DNA of 64,000 nt from Alkalihalobacillus sp. YIM B00296 (GCF_020179385.1 NZ_JAIBLJ010000009.1:62001-126000), one strand, 5' to 3'. Shown: positions 42,311 through 51,857, counted from the stretch's first letter. The notes: generated by a model not told the origin, from the letters alone. Translations and numbers: made by a program.

Positions 42311-42592
42311 CTAACAGCATTCATCCTGGCCAAGGAATACCAGGCCAGCTCCTTGAGGCGTTTGCTGAAAATCCACTGTTATACCCTCAGTCACTGAAGT
42401 AATCCGTTCTTCGATAGATACACGGATTCCATTCAATTCCTTTACCTTATCATTCTCTTGAGGCTCATCCAGAGCCATTCCCAATTTGGGACCGCCTCAG
42501 CCCATGCCTGCAAAATAAATACGAATCCCATTTGCATCATGCTGATGGAGGATGCCCTCGATGGCTTGCTTTGCACGATCTGTAATTTGCAT
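42311..42592 (-). CDS. IscA/HesB-family protein with in-frame TGA at the conserved Cys: candidate selenoprotein
   Basis: Read through one TGA, the frame encodes 93 residues of an A-type iron-sulfur carrier fold. The residue before the TGA is Gly31 in IRIYFAGMG and the sequence continues GGPKLGMALDEPQENDKV. TGA is codon 32 (42499-42497), exactly where relatives have Cys or selenocysteine in GxG(C/U)GGP. The last residues are ECC (Cys92, Cys93), in place of the C-terminal CGC of IscA. No other stop occurs and the ribosome site AAGGAAGAG is intact. HesB-like selenoproteins with this motif are an established family. Bases after the TGA can pair TGAGGC with GCCTCA, 41 bases in all, as a possible SECIS. 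Alternatively it is a nonsense mutant. Confidence 0.75.
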
Positions 42593-42667
42593 CAATCTCT
42601 TCCTTCCAATTAAAGCATTTCATACCTTAGTTTAGAGTATTCCTGTACCATACTCAACCGTTACTGT

Positions 42668-43135
42668 CTACTTTTTAGGTGACGTCATTTCAATTGTGAT
42701 CGGTTGTGGTTGTGGTGGTGCACAGCATAAGGAAAGATCACGTGCGTCACCAGCCGATTCGAATTCGGAATCCTCTTTTGTATAAAAGATCTCCCAGGCA
42801 TTGCCGTCTGGATCATATACCCAGACTTTATCCTGGACCGCATAACAGCAAGTCGTATTTATTTCGTCGATTAAAAGCAATCCTGATTCACGAAGGCGTT
42901 CGCCCATTTTCAACACATCATCGGTATTGTTCACCTGGAAGCCCAGGTGGTTCAATACGCCTTCCTTGTTGAAATCGCGGACATTCAATGAGAAATGCAA
43001 TGCTGGTTCTTCAAGCTCGAACTTCGCGTAGTTGTCCTTCACTTTCGTCGGTTCTGCCCCGAAAAAGCTTTTGTAAAACTCAATAGATTTTTCTAAATCA
43101 CTGCAGTTCACAGCGACATGCATCCGATTGATCAT
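42668..43135 (-). CDS. arsI: ArsI/CadI-type organoarsenical C-As lyase
   Basis: A 155-residue vicinal-oxygen-chelate dioxygenase. The vicinal cysteines Cys96-Cys97 in NTTCCYAVQDKVW bind the trivalent arsenical. Likely Fe(II) ligands are His6, His63 (LNHLGF) and Glu115 (NAWEIF). ArsI cleaves the C-As bond of methylarsenite and trivalent aromatic arsenicals. It sits after arsC in the ars operon, as the B. subtilis homologue does in its ars operon. Confidence 0.92.
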   Translation of the reverse strand: MINRMHVAVNCSDLEKSIEFYKSFFGAEPTKVKDNYAKFELEEPALHFSLNVRDFNKEGVLNHLGFQVNNTDDVLKMGERLRESGLLLIDEINTTCCYAVQDKVWVYDPDGNAWEIFYTKEDSEFESAGDARDLSLCCAPPQPQPITIEMTSPKK

Positions 43136-43162
43136 GACGATTCTCCTTCCAATAAAGAGTGA

Positions 43163-43582
43163 TTATTTTCCTTCTTTCGCAAACCTATGGATCCGTTCAC
43201 TGATTTCATCACGCACACGTTGGAAAAATGCCCACTTCTCTTCTTCTGTGCCCTCTGCTTTTGCAGGGTCGTCAAATCCCCAGTGGTCACGTTTTACATG
43301 TGGAGGCGTCATTGGGCATTTGTCATTTGCGTCTCCACATAGCGTAACGACAAAATCCGCTTTGTTCAACAATTCCGGATCGATGGTATCTGATGTTTGA
43401 TCAGTGATATCGATGTCTACTTCTTTCATCGCTTTCACTGCATTCGGGTTCAAGCCATGTGCTTCTATCCCTGCTGAATAAACCTCATATTGATCCCCAA
43501 GATGTTTTTTTCCGAACCCTTCAGCCATCTGACTCCGGCATGAGTTCCCTGTACATAGAAAATAGATGATTGGTTTAGCCAT
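43163..43582 (-). CDS. arsC: thioredoxin-coupled arsenate reductase
   Basis: A 139-residue low-molecular-weight phosphatase fold. The P-loop CTGNSCRS has nucleophile Cys10. The redox relay cysteines Cys82 and Cys89 lie in [11 protein letters not shown], at the same positions as in S. aureus and B. subtilis ArsC. It reduces arsenate to arsenite for export by ArsB, encoded directly upstream. Confidence 0.96.
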   Translation of the reverse strand: MAKPIIYFLCTGNSCRSQMAEGFGKKHLGDQYEVYSAGIEAHGLNPNAVKAMKEVDIDITDQTSDTIDPELLNKADFVVTLCGDANDKCPMTPPHVKRDHWGFDDPAKAEGTEEEKWAFFQRVRDEISERIHRFAKEGK

Positions 43583-43606
43583 TTTACTAACTCCTTTTAA
43601 AGGTTT

Positions 43607-44926
43607 TTAGGATATGATCAACAACCAGATGTAAAGTCCGGTCAGGGTAATGAACAATGTCGGTATGGTAAGGATGATACCGATTTTAAAATAATGGCCC
43701 CAGGAGATTTTGACCCCTTTCAACGAAAGAACATGAAGCCATAACAATGTGGCTAATGAACCGATCGGTGTGATTTTCGGTCCTAAATCAGATCCTATGA
43801 CATTGGCATAAATCAATGCTTCACGTATTGTACCTGATGTCGTGGTGTCTTGAATGGCAAGGGCATCAATCATGACAGTCGGCATGTTATTCATGATCGA
43901 TGAAAGAATCGCAGCAATGAACCCCATGGAAATGGTTGCAATGAACAAGCCTTGATCAGCTGATGCTTCAATGACAGAAGCCAATACATCCGTCAAACCC
44001 TCATTCCGTAGTCCGTAAACGACGACATACATACCGATCGAGAAAAAGACGATTGCCCAAGGTGCCCCTTTAACTACTTTCCTTGTTGCGACAGCCGGGC
44101 TTTTCTGCGCCATGAACAGGAAGAAGAGGGCGACGACACCTGCAATGATTGATACTGGGATCCGGAAAAATTCACTGGCAAAATAGCCAATCAAGAGTAT
44201 TGCCAGTACCAGCCAGGAAAGACGGAACATCTTATGATCCCTGATCGCCTCCACTGGTTTTTTCAGTTGACTCAAGTCATAATCGGATGGAATGTCTTTT
44301 CTGAAATAAAGATACAAGACTAGGATACTTGCCCCGATGGCGAAAAAGTTCGGCACGATCATGCGGAAAGCATATTCGACAAATCCGATGTCAAACACAT
44401 CCGCCGATACGATGTTCACCAGATTACTCACGATCAGCGGTAAGGATGTCGTATCTGCAATGAAACCGCTGGCCATGATAAACGGCAATATCATACGTTC
44501 TTTAAAGTTGAGGGCTCTTACCATCGCAAGGACGATCGGAGTCAAAATCAATGCTGCGCCATCATTAGCGAAGAATGCAGCTACGATTGAACCGAGAATC
44601 GTCACATAGACGAACATTTTCAGCCCGTTTCCTTGTGCAATCCTGGCCATATGTAGCGCCGACCATTCGAAAAAACCGATTTCATCTAGGATCAGGGAAA
44701 TGATGATGATTGCGATGAAGGCAAGCGTTGCATTCCAAACGATACCAGTGACGGTTATAACGTCGCCGAAATCAACAACTCCGACGAGCAGTGCTAAAAA
44801 GGCTCCCCCGCATGCTGACCAGCCGATCCCTAATCCTTTCGGCTGCCAAATGACGAGAATTAATGTAATGATAAATATGAATAATGCTAAAATGACCGAT
44901 AACAATTCAAAACCTCCAATTTTCAT
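43607..44926 (-). CDS. arsB: arsenite efflux membrane protein ArsB
   Basis: A 439-residue ArsB-family antiporter with about 12 helices. Conserved segments are [38 protein letters not shown] and [13 protein letters not shown], followed by [20 protein letters not shown]. It exports arsenite and antimonite. It follows arsR by 11 bases and precedes arsC by 24 bases. Confidence 0.96.
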   Translation of the reverse strand: MKIGGFELLSVILALFIFIITLILVIWQPKGLGIGWSACGGAFLALLVGVVDFGDVITVTGIVWNATLAFIAIIIISLILDEIGFFEWSALHMARIAQGNGLKMFVYVTILGSIVAAFFANDGAALILTPIVLAMVRALNFKERMILPFIMASGFIADTTSLPLIVSNLVNIVSADVFDIGFVEYAFRMIVPNFFAIGASILVLYLYFRKDIPSDYDLSQLKKPVEAIRDHKMFRLSWLVLAILLIGYFASEFFRIPVSIIAGVVALFFLFMAQKSPAVATRKVVKGAPWAIVFFSIGMYVVVYGLRNEGLTDVLASVIEASADQGLFIATISMGFIAAILSSIMNNMPTVMIDALAIQDTTTSGTIREALIYANVIGSDLGPKITPIGSLATLLWLHVLSLKGVKISWGHYFKIGIILTIPTLFITLTGLYIWLLIIS

Positions 44927-44937
44927 AGGACCAACGA

Positions 44938-45384
44938 TTAGAAGGTCGAGCTGTAGTTCCTTAGAATAGGCACGGGCAATGCGTTGTATTCGAAGCTACC
45001 AGCTTGTGCACCTATACCGAAGAATATATTTGTATCTTCTTCAATTGCATCGGATACGGAGCCCTGCTTTTCAAGTGCCTCGAAATGATGGGCACCATCA
45101 GGGACATGTTTCAAAATTTCTTTAATCATAGAATAACCTTCAAACGCTTTGTTGATGGAATAAAAGAGCCATTGTCCTCTTCGTTGTTCCTTTACCAACC
45201 CAGCATCCCGCAATTTTCTGAGGTGTTGGCTGATTGCTGGTTGGCTCATTTGCAAAATCTCGACGAATTCACATACACAACAGTCCTGCTCATTGACTAG
45301 AGCGATCATCGTGAGACGGGTTTTATCGCCTAACAATTTTAAAATTTGAGCAGCCCTCTCCGTTTCAAGCATCGTAGTTTCCAT
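44938..45384 (-). CDS. arsR: ArsR-family repressor of the arsBCI operon
   Basis: A 148-residue winged-helix regulator and the first gene of the ars operon. The metalloid site is CCVCEF (Cys35, Cys36, Cys38) and the recognition helix is [21 protein letters not shown]-terminal extension of about 50 residues is longer than in the arsR at 41384. A 20-bp palindrome lies 28 bases upstream of the start codon. GGAGGTG precedes ATG 45384. Confidence 0.93.
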   Translation of the reverse strand: METTMLETERAAQILKLLGDKTRLTMIALVNEQDCCVCEFVEILQMSQPAISQHLRKLRDAGLVKEQRRGQWLFYSINKAFEGYSMIKEILKHVPDGAHHFEALEKQGSVSDAIEEDTNIFFGIGAQAGSFEYNALPVPILRNYSSTF

Positions 45385-45412
45385 AGGGATTCACCTCCAA
45401 CCCAAAATCATT

Positions 45413-45432
45413 ATATAAGTATATACTTATAT
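45413..45432. promoter_or_regulatory. ArsR operator of the arsRBCI operon
   Basis: The perfect palindrome ATATAAGTATATACTTATAT lies just upstream of arsR. It differs from the ATCAA-N6-TTGAT boxes, so the two ArsR proteins probably have separate regulons. Confidence 0.82.
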
Positions 45433-45525
45433 GTGCAACCGTTAATTATTGAATTGCCTCATATTATGGTACATTAGGGATAGTATTTAACAAAGGTCCT
45501 TCATAAATGAATGGGGTGCACGGAT

Positions 45526-45915
45526 TTGAATCTCTTACTTGTCATGATCGGAGGATTTTTCGGTTCGATCAGCAGATACACGTTAGGTGAATGGTTATCT
45601 ATGGAGAACGGTTTTCCGATCGGCACTTTATCAGTCAATTTGGTCGGTTGTCTGTTTCTTGGCTGGTTCACCGCATTCATCATGAAAAGAAAAAAGATAA
45701 GATTAGAAATCCCTTTACTGATCGGAACAGGTTTTACCGGTTCTTTCACCACGTTTTCTACATTTTCTGTTGAGACTGTCCAACTAATCGAGCAGCAGAT
45801 GATTTTGACAGCTATTACATATATACTGATCAGCGTATTTGCCGGTATCGGATTCGCGTACACCGGCTATAAGATAGCTGGCTACAAGAAAAAGAAAGTA
45901 GGTAGTCCCCAATGA
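45526..45915 (+). CDS. crcB1: fluoride ion channel CrcB/FluC, subunit 1
   Basis: About 129 residues with four membrane helices and the Fluc signatures GGFFGSISRYTLGEW, VNLVGCLFLGW (channel Asn) and GFTGSFTTFSTFSVE (Phe-box and Na+ site). It exports fluoride as one half of a dual-topology dimer. I choose TTG 45526, 7 bases after GGGGTG; ATG 45511 has a poor site. The stop overlaps crcB2 as ATGA. I found no fluoride riboswitch upstream. Confidence 0.92.
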   Translation: MNLLLVMIGGFFGSISRYTLGEWLSMENGFPIGTLSVNLVGCLFLGWFTAFIMKRKKIRLEIPLLIGTGFTGSFTTFSTFSVETVQLIEQQMILTAITYILISVFAGIGFAYTGYKIAGYKKKKVGSPQ

Positions 45916-46256
45916 TCGCATTGATCGGTATTGGCGGAGCACTAGGTGCTGCCACAAGATACTGGATTGGTATGGCCATGCCCAAACACAGCATTATCAA
46001 CGGAATCTGGATTGCTAACATCACAGGCTCTTTCATCCTTGGTATCCTTGCTGATCTTTTCTTGTCTCAACAGCTTGCAGAATGGGCCTGGGCTTTTTTT
46101 GGTATCGGTTTTTGCGGGGCGTATACGACGTTTTCAACTTTCAGTGTTGAAGCTCTCGAAATGATACGAACACAGCAGATAAGACGCGCTGCCATCTATG
46201 TCCTATCGTCTGTAATTGTTAGTGTAACGTTTGCTGCCATCGGATTTTTCATATAG
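45912..46256 (+). CDS. crcB2: fluoride ion channel CrcB/FluC, subunit 2
   Basis: 114 residues with the same signatures as its neighbour: GGALGAATRYWIGM, ANITGSFILGIL and GFCGAYTTFSTFSVEAL. Gram-positive bacteria often encode two complementary Fluc halves that assemble as a heterodimer. The 4-base overlap with crcB1 supports equal synthesis. It forms the end of the resistance island. Confidence 0.93.
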   Translation: MIALIGIGGALGAATRYWIGMAMPKHSIINGIWIANITGSFILGILADLFLSQQLAEWAWAFFGIGFCGAYTTFSTFSVEALEMIRTQQIRRAAIYVLSSVIVSVTFAAIGFFI

Positions 46257-46295
46257 GCTTTGTTAAATTGTAATGTTGATTTTTGCAGGAAATTT

Positions 46296-46670
46296 TCTAA
46301 ATCGAAATTCGCGACAGCGGTAAAAGCGAGCCAGGCGAGACCCCCGCAGCGATTTAAGGATCTTCTACTAACAACCACTACGTCCTGTGGTGAACGTCGA
46401 AACCAGCATAAGGAAAGCTTCTAAGAATTCTCATCGCAGACACGAAAATGATTTCATTTTTGTGTTGACATCCTGTGCAAGTGAGCGAGGAGGCTTGCGG
46501 AATTAGGCTAATTCAGAGAAGTGATGTCTAGTTCAGCGACCAGTCACTTGGATCACTTCAAACTTCCTGCGGCGGCGACAGCCTCCTCGTCAGTTTTACA
46601 GTGACCTACGTGACTAGACGGGCCGCTTCCACTTTTCTTTCGCTTGCGGAAAGGGAGTGAATTTTGCCTA
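46296..46670. repeat. dispersed intergenic repeat, family A copy 2
   Basis: This fills most of a 482-base gap. The left 200 bases match 864-1054, with an insertion of about 90 bases (46400-46465) relative to that copy. The right part (CTGCGGCGGCGACAGCCTCC and CTTTCGCTTGCGGAAAG) adds GC-rich inverted segments. No credible gene is present. Confidence 0.75.
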
Positions 46671-46699
46671 TATCAATGAAATTTAAAAGACCTACATAT

Positions 46700-46732
46700 A
46701 AAAGAAGGTGACCTCAGGCCACCTTCTTTATG
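46700..46732. terminator. terminator after the GH18 gene
   Basis: Perfect 10-bp arms AAAGAAGGTG / CACCTTCTTT with a 9-base loop; T-rich on the minus strand. Confidence 0.85.
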
Positions 46733-46738
46733 GGTTAT

Positions 46739-47902
46739 TCACTTTTTCTTAATCGTAAATTGATCTTCCAGCATCGTCCAATTTTCAGGGAATTCTTCTC
46801 CAAGAACCCAATAGGCGATGCCCCGCAGATTGTACTCTTTCACCAGATTGAACTTCGCTTGCATACTCTGTTCATTTTCAAACCAGACTTCATGTTTTTT
46901 TCCTTGGTCATCCGTATAGTTGAAATGCGGTGCTTGAGATTTGTTATCAAATTGGACTTCTACATTTTGCTTGATGGCTAGATCTGCAGCCTCTTTAGGG
47001 GATAAGCGTTTTGCAAATTTGCCTCCCTTTTCATAAGGTAAAGTCCAATCATAACCATAAAGCGGTGCTCCCATGACAACTTTCTCCGGTGGAATTTTTG
47101 ATAAGGCATATTCGACTACTTCTCTCACTTGAGGAATTGGAGAAACCGCCATCGGAGGACCACCCGACCAACCCCATTCATACGTCATCAGAATGACAAA
47201 GTCCGCCAACTCTCCGTGACGTTTGTAATCATGAGCCCCATGCCAGGGACCTGCTTCCTCATCACTCTTTTTAGGAGCAAGGGCAGTAGAAACTGTGTAA
47301 CCAGCCTTTCGTACCTGCGGAAGAATGGTTTCGAGAAATCCGTTGTACAGCTTGCGATCTTTTTCACGGATATGCTCAAAATCAATGTTCAACGCTTCAT
47401 ATCCTTTTTCTTTCATCGTATTCAGGACGTTTTGGATCAGCGCTTTATTCGCTTTCTTGTCAGTAAAAATCGTATGGGCGATATCCGGGGAGAAATTTCC
47501 TTCAGTGAAATTTGTCAGCACCATCATCGGGGTACCGCCCGCCTTTTTCACTTCTGCAATCGCTGCTTCATCCTTGATAGGGATAAGGCTGCCGTCAGCT
47601 TTGACCTGATAGCTGAAAAAAGCGACGTTGGATAGATGATTCTCCACTTCTTTAACCTGATTAACAGCTTTATTAGGATCAATCGGCTCAAGGAATCCAA
47701 TCGTTTCGATTTGCTTCTTCCCATGTTGGGTGTCTTTCGGATTGATTTTCTGGATTTTAGCCCCATTAGACTCAGGTTTCGGATGCGGATTCACTTCCGT
47801 CGTTTTCTGTCCCTCATTCGCTCCAGGATTATTATTGTTATTCCCGGCACAAGCCGTCAGGATCAGCGAAAACGAAAATAATACGATCAGCAATTTCTTC
47901 AC
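46739..47902 (-). CDS. GH18-family lipoprotein glycosidase
   Basis: A 387-residue lipoprotein with signal MKKLLIVLFSFSLILTACAG (Cys18 lipobox LTAC), a short Asn/Pro/Lys linker, and a GH18 barrel. The catalytic stretch is GYEALNIDFEHIREKD with Glu as acid. LADFVILMTYEWGWSGG and MGAPLYGYDW are further family segments. It resembles spore-cortex or cell-wall N-acetylglucosaminidases of the YaaH/YdhD type without LysM repeats. GTG 47902 is chosen because GAGGAG precedes it; longer starts lack a site. Confidence 0.88.
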   Translation of the reverse strand: MKKLLIVLFSFSLILTACAGNNNNNPGANEGQKTTEVNPHPKPESNGAKIQKINPKDTQHGKKQIETIGFLEPIDPNKAVNQVKEVENHLSNVAFFSYQVKADGSLIPIKDEAAIAEVKKAGGTPMMVLTNFTEGNFSPDIAHTIFTDKKANKALIQNVLNTMKEKGYEALNIDFEHIREKDRKLYNGFLETILPQVRKAGYTVSTALAPKKSDEEAGPWHGAHDYKRHGELADFVILMTYEWGWSGGPPMAVSPIPQVREVVEYALSKIPPEKVVMGAPLYGYDWTLPYEKGGKFAKRLSPKEAADLAIKQNVEVQFDNKSQAPHFNYTDDQGKKHEVWFENEQSMQAKFNLVKEYNLRGIAYWVLGEEFPENWTMLEDQFTIKKK

Positions 47903-47965
47903 ATAGAACAACTCCTCTAACATTTCATGGTCATAGGTTTTGTAGCGGTTAGAAGAGTTATGCAA

Positions 47966-47999
47966 ATTAAAAAGACGCTAATGAAAAATTAACGTCTCT
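47966..47999 (-). terminator. terminator after the kinase-like gene
   Basis: AGACG-TTAAT / ATTAG-CGTCT arms on the minus strand followed by TTTTTAATTT. It separates the kinase-like gene from the GH18 gene. Confidence 0.75.
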
Positions 48000-48001
48000 G
48001 A

Positions 48002-48619
48002 TCACTCCGTCATTTCTTTCGCTCGGAACGGCACAATCACTTTTTTATAATAGAAGGCAACAAGTTCAATGATTGATTTTGGTATCTTTTTCAGGAAACT
48101 CTTTTTATAATAACGGTGGTATCCACGTTTCAGATCATCCCATTGCCGACATTTCTTATTCTGGGTGAATCGGACGACATCAATGACTTTTACCATACCC
48201 TCATTTGTCAAAATAAGATTGCGCAGGTGGATATCTGATGGATTCAAGCCTACTGAGCGTGCAAAATCCAGCGCTTCATCCACTTCCTTTATCATTTCAT
48301 CCGTAATCGGAATGCCCTTTTGCAAGCATTCGTAGAACGTATTTCCTTCTATATACTCCATTACAATATAATTCGGGCCTACTTCATGAATATTAGGGAA
48401 GTATGAACAATCCCCAAGCTTCTTATAAATATCGCCTTCCTGTTTCGCTAAATCTGCAAATTGGTCGAAAAAAACTTTTACAGCATGATGACTTCTTTCG
48501 TCTCTAAAAACGAACGCACTTCTTCCTTTGCCGATTACAGTAAACTCTGGTGGCTTTCGGACCAATTGATCTGATTTCGTGACGACCTGCCCTGCTGGAT
48601 TTGGAGATGTGATTTGCAT
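48002..48619 (-). CDS. small serine/threonine-kinase-like protein (YrzF type)
   Basis: 205 residues with a minimal kinase fold. VIGKGRSAFVFRDE is the glycine loop, HHAVKVFFDQ holds the ATP Lys, and YIVMEYIEGNTFYE is the hinge. NPSDIHLRNLIL replaces the usual HRDxxxxN, and VKVIDVVRF replaces DFG. These fit RIO/YrzF-like kinases of spore formers. ATG 48619 follows GAGAGG. The substrate is unknown. Confidence 0.8.
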   Translation of the reverse strand: MQITSPNPAGQVVTKSDQLVRKPPEFTVIGKGRSAFVFRDERSHHAVKVFFDQFADLAKQEGDIYKKLGDCSYFPNIHEVGPNYIVMEYIEGNTFYECLQKGIPITDEMIKEVDEALDFARSVGLNPSDIHLRNLILTNEGMVKVIDVVRFTQNKKCRQWDDLKRGYHRYYKKSFLKKIPKSIIELVAFYYKKVIVPFRAKEMTE

Positions 48620-48853
48620 AGCAAAAACCTCTCTCTGTTTAGATATCTTCATTTAAAAAGATATGATAGGAACGGATTTTTCCTGACATAGAATTCGTTA
48701 TCAACCAGTATTTTTGGACTATTGTAATACTGTCACATCCAGGAAGGAGAGGCAAATGTCCAATTTTTAGAACGCTCGTCCAATTACCCAAACAAGCATT
48801 GTTGTACAAGCATAGGATAGTACTATCTTATGGTAAATAAGGAGGTTTTTTTT

Positions 48854-48997
48854 ATGAGTGATTTAGTTGGAGGTATCGATTCAAGAAAGTTGGCAGTTTT
48901 GATTATCATATTGTTCATTCTTCTTGTAATAGTAGGAGCAGCATTTACTCCTAGAAGAAGGCGACGCCGCGGATTCTTTGGTGGTGGATGTTGGTAG
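48854..48997 (+). CDS. 47-residue small membrane peptide
   Basis: A short frame with a perfect AAGGAGG 8 bases before ATG 48854. It encodes a hydrophobic helix (KLAVLIIILFILLVIVGAAF), then an arginine cluster TPRRRRRRG and the end FFGGGCW. It resembles in style the small hydrophobic sporulation peptides of Bacillus (YjcZ/YhfM-like), but I do not recognise the exact family. A terminator follows within 10 bases. Confidence 0.7.
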   Translation: MSDLVGGIDSRKLAVLIIILFILLVIVGAAFTPRRRRRRGFFGGGCW

Positions 48998-49003
48998 TAG
49001 GAT

Positions 49004-49035
49004 AAAGGGGTAAGTGTATACCCCTTTATTTTATT
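49004..49035. terminator. bidirectional terminator
   Basis: AAAGGGGTA / TACCCCTTT stem followed by ATTTTATTT. It serves the small peptide gene and the convergent uspA-like gene. Confidence 0.85.
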
Positions 49036-49052
49036 TATTGAACAATGTGAAG

Positions 49053-49472
49053 CTACTTCACAATCATGACGGGACATTGGGCTCTTTTTGCAACTTTATG
49101 ACTGACACCCCCCAGCACCATTTCCTGGAACGTATTCAGTCCTCTGCTGCCGATCACAACCAGATCAAACAAATTTTCGTTTGCATATTTTACAATCGAT
49201 GGTCCTGGTTCGCCCCTAAGGACCTTTATTTCGTATGGGACATTATTGTTTATCAAGATTTCCTCAGTGTTTTGCAGCCTTCTATTGCGTTTTTCTTCGA
49301 TCGCTTCCTTACTTCCCTCAGATAAAACATCTGTTTTTGAAGTTGCACCATCAATTACATAGACAATCGTAACTTTAGCTGTTTCGTCACCCTTTGCGAT
49401 GAAGCTCGCTTTTTCTGCTGCCCTCATTGCGTGATCAGATCCATCGGATGCAAGTAGAATTTTTGTGAACAT
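49053..49472 (-). CDS. universal stress protein, UspA family
   Basis: 139 residues with the ATP-binding Usp pattern. It has KILLASDGSDHAMRAAEKA at the N-terminus, VVIGSRGLNTFQEMVLGGVS near 107-126 and a final CPVMIVK strand. The G-x2-G-x9-G-(S/T) pattern is present, so it probably binds ATP. GGAGGAG precedes ATG 49472. It lies divergent to the SulP transporter. Confidence 0.92.
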   Translation of the reverse strand: MFTKILLASDGSDHAMRAAEKASFIAKGDETAKVTIVYVIDGATSKTDVLSEGSKEAIEEKRNRRLQNTEEILINNNVPYEIKVLRGEPGPSIVKYANENLFDLVVIGSRGLNTFQEMVLGGVSHKVAKRAQCPVMIVK

Positions 49473-49651
49473 GTTCTCCTCCTAACTACCCTCAAGTAAA
49501 AGCGATTTATGCTATATTAATTTTCTCACTTTTTATATAAATTTACAATTTTCTAACTTTGGTTTTCACGCAAATTTCTTATATCACCCTCTTAATCGAA
49601 GGATTTGCTCGATAATCGAAGTATTGGAGAGAAGAATGCGCTTTCCCGTCA

Positions 49652-49728
49652 TTAACACTCCTTTATGAAACGGTGTTATAATCCGTATGTTCACAACGGC
49701 CCCGACTTTCATGAGAGTTGAAAGTCAG
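49652..49728 (+). promoter_or_regulatory. promoter and leader hairpin of the SulP transporter gene
   Basis: The consensus -10 TATAAT (49677-49682) has a -35-like TTAACA (49652-49657) at a long 19-base spacing. A hairpin ACTTTCA-TGAGAGT-TGAAAGT (about 49705-49725) lies in the leader. It is not followed by a T run. Confidence 0.5.
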
Positions 49729-49768
49729 TTTGATTAAAAATAAACTAATAGAGAGGTGCTTTAAGTCT

Positions 49769-51241
49769 TTGAACGTACAAAAATTACAACAAGAATGGTT
49801 TAGCAACGTCCGAGGAGATGTTCTTGCAGGTATTGTCGTTGCACTAGCTTTGATTCCTGAAGCGATCGCCTTCTCAATCATAGCTGGGGTAGATCCGATG
49901 GTCGGTCTTTATGCATCGTTTTGTATCTCAGTTGTCATTGCTTTTATGGGTGGTAGACCAGGAATGATCTCCGCTGCAACTGGTGCAATGGCTTTGCTTA
50001 TGGTGACACTGGTTGCCGACCATGGATTGCAATATTTACTGGCTGCAACCGTATTGACTGGTATCATCCAGGTTTTGATGGGTGTATTTAAGCTAGGAAA
50101 ACTGATGAAATTCATTCCTAAATCCGTCATGGTCGGCTTCGTAAATGCTTTAGCTATTTTGATTTTCATGGCTCAACTTCCACACTTTGTCGGTGAAACT
50201 TGGGTTATGTATGCAATGGTCGCTGGTGCTTTAGCAATCATATATATTTTACCGAAGTTTACGAAGGCTGTTCCGTCCCCACTTATCGCCATAATCGTGA
50301 TGACAATCATTACAGTGACATCTGGCCTGGGTGTACGGACAGTAGGTGATATGGGACAGCTGACACAAGCCCTACCGATGTTCCTAATCCCTGAAATCCC
50401 ACTTAACCTAGAAACGCTGAAAATCATTTTCCCATATTCTTTCGCATTAGCGATCGTAGGGTTACTCGAATCATTGTTAACTGCTCAAATTGTTGACGAT
50501 ATGACCGATACGGAAAGTGATAAGAATAAAGAAGCAAAAGGTCAAGGAGCAGCGAACATCGTTGCTGGATTTTTCGGAGGTATGGCTGGTTGTGCGATGA
50601 TTGGACAATCCGTCATCAACGTTAAATCTGGTGGCCGAGGACGCCTTTCATCATTAGTCGCAGGTACTGTCCTCATATTATTGATCCTTGTATTCAACAA
50701 CGTGTTGGTCCAAATCCCGATGGCCGCATTGGTTGGAGTCATGTTCATGGTCGCAATCGGAACGTTCGATTGGTCCTCATTGACAAAATTACATGTTATG
50801 CCGAAAACAGATGCAGCAGTCATGATCGTGACCGTTGTGACAGTCGTAGTGACTCACGATCTTTCTAAAGGAGTGCTTGCCGGGGTCATCCTGAGTGCAA
50901 TTTTCTTTGCTGCTAAGATTTCGAAGGTACATGTAGATACGAAGATCGAACAACAATCGAATACGAAAACGTACGAAGTAAGAGGACAACTATTCTTTGC
51001 CTCCGTTACAGATTTCGTGTCCAAGTTTAACTTTAAAGAAGAAGTGGACACTGTAATCGTCGACTTTACACATGCTCACTGCTGGGATGATTCAGCCGTC
51101 GGAGCTGTTGATAAAATTGTATTGAAATATAAGCAAAACGGTACAAAAGTGAAAATCATCGGACTGAATGCAGACAGCCATAAATTGGTCGAGAAATTAG
51201 CTGTCTACAATAAATCAGGTGCGAAAATCGCAAACCACTAA
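49769..51241 (+). CDS. SulP-family anion transporter
   Basis: About 490 residues. The N-terminal membrane domain has about 12-14 helices and the SulP features [27 protein letters not shown] and [22 protein letters not shown]-terminal STAS domain follows (from about residue 405, [12 protein letters not shown] and [19 protein letters not shown]). Substrates of relatives include sulfate and bicarbonate. TTG 49769 is 10 bases after GAGGTG; longer in-frame starts lack a ribosome site. It is a single gene with its own promoter and terminator. Confidence 0.9.
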   Translation: MNVQKLQQEWFSNVRGDVLAGIVVALALIPEAIAFSIIAGVDPMVGLYASFCISVVIAFMGGRPGMISAATGAMALLMVTLVADHGLQYLLAATVLTGIIQVLMGVFKLGKLMKFIPKSVMVGFVNALAILIFMAQLPHFVGETWVMYAMVAGALAIIYILPKFTKAVPSPLIAIIVMTIITVTSGLGVRTVGDMGQLTQALPMFLIPEIPLNLETLKIIFPYSFALAIVGLLESLLTAQIVDDMTDTESDKNKEAKGQGAANIVAGFFGGMAGCAMIGQSVINVKSGGRGRLSSLVAGTVLILLILVFNNVLVQIPMAALVGVMFMVAIGTFDWSSLTKLHVMPKTDAAVMIVTVVTVVVTHDLSKGVLAGVILSAIFFAAKISKVHVDTKIEQQSNTKTYEVRGQLFFASVTDFVSKFNFKEEVDTVIVDFTHAHCWDDSAVGAVDKIVLKYKQNGTKVKIIGLNADSHKLVEKLAVYNKSGAKIANH

Positions 51242-51242
51242 G

Positions 51243-51279
51243 AAAAAGGTGCTGGGCTAAATGTCCAACACCTTTTTTA
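51243..51279 (+). terminator. terminator after the SulP gene
   Basis: AAAAAGGTG-C-TGG / CCA-A-CACCTTTTT arms followed by a T run. Confidence 0.9.
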
Positions 51280-51471
51280 TATGCTTCATGTATTAACCGC
51301 AGCGAAAGCCCATAGAACGACAACGCTGACTTGGCTATCCAATTAACTACAACCACCACTTTTCTTCGGATAACAAACGAGTATGAACCTCAAAGTGATT
51401 AATATAGCATAACTATTCTGGAAAGAAATGAAGTTAAATGGTTTACAAAAGAAAATGAGATTGTTATCATG

Positions 51472-51501
51472 ATATCGGTTTACGACTTCGATTTCCGATA
51501 T
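51472..51501. promoter_or_regulatory. inverted repeat upstream of padR-chrA
   Basis: ATATCGG (51472-51478) and CCGATAT (51495-51501) are perfect 7-base arms 16 bases apart, ending 32 bases before the padR start. This is a candidate operator for the PadR protein. Confidence 0.5.
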
Positions 51502-51533
51502 TGAAATTCGATTTCTGGAGGTGTTCATCAGAA

Positions 51534-51842
51534 ATGACAGATAAAGTATTGCGGAAACTATTCTTAGGTTTCATTCAAATCCATATTTTACACCATGCGA
51601 AAGAGCATCCGGTATATGGAGCCTGGATGGTCGAAGAGTTACGGGAGCATTGTTACGATATCAGCGCCGGAACCTTGTATCCCATACTCCACTCGATGGA
51701 AAAAGACGGCTTGTTAGTCAAGGAAGATCGCAATGTGGAGGGTAAAATTAGAAAGTATTACACCACAACTGAAACGGGTGAAACTGTGCTGAATGAAGCA
51801 AGAAATCGTGCTTATGAATTGTTCAAAGAGATCAATGAGTAG
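51534..51842 (+). CDS. PadR-family transcriptional regulator
   Basis: A 102-residue winged-helix protein with QIHILHHAKEHPVYGAWMVEEL and the wing/recognition region SAGTLYPILHSMEKDGLLVKE, diagnostic of PadR. ATG 51534 lies 11-12 bases after GGAGG. It is 15 bases upstream of chrA, so it very likely regulates that gene; PadR-type ChrR regulators of chrA are known in Bacillales. Confidence 0.9.
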   Translation: MTDKVLRKLFLGFIQIHILHHAKEHPVYGAWMVEELREHCYDISAGTLYPILHSMEKDGLLVKEDRNVEGKIRKYYTTTETGETVLNEARNRAYELFKEINE

Positions 51843-51857
51843 AAAGGAGCCTGAAAT

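Noticed and set aside
45437-45525. Fluoride (crcB) riboswitch upstream of crcB1
   Set aside because: The conserved aptamer blocks are not present in this short A/T-rich leader.
51156-51528. Minus-strand frames opposite the SulP end and padR promoter
   Set aside because: Low-complexity translation, no ribosome site, overlap with a terminator and promoter region.
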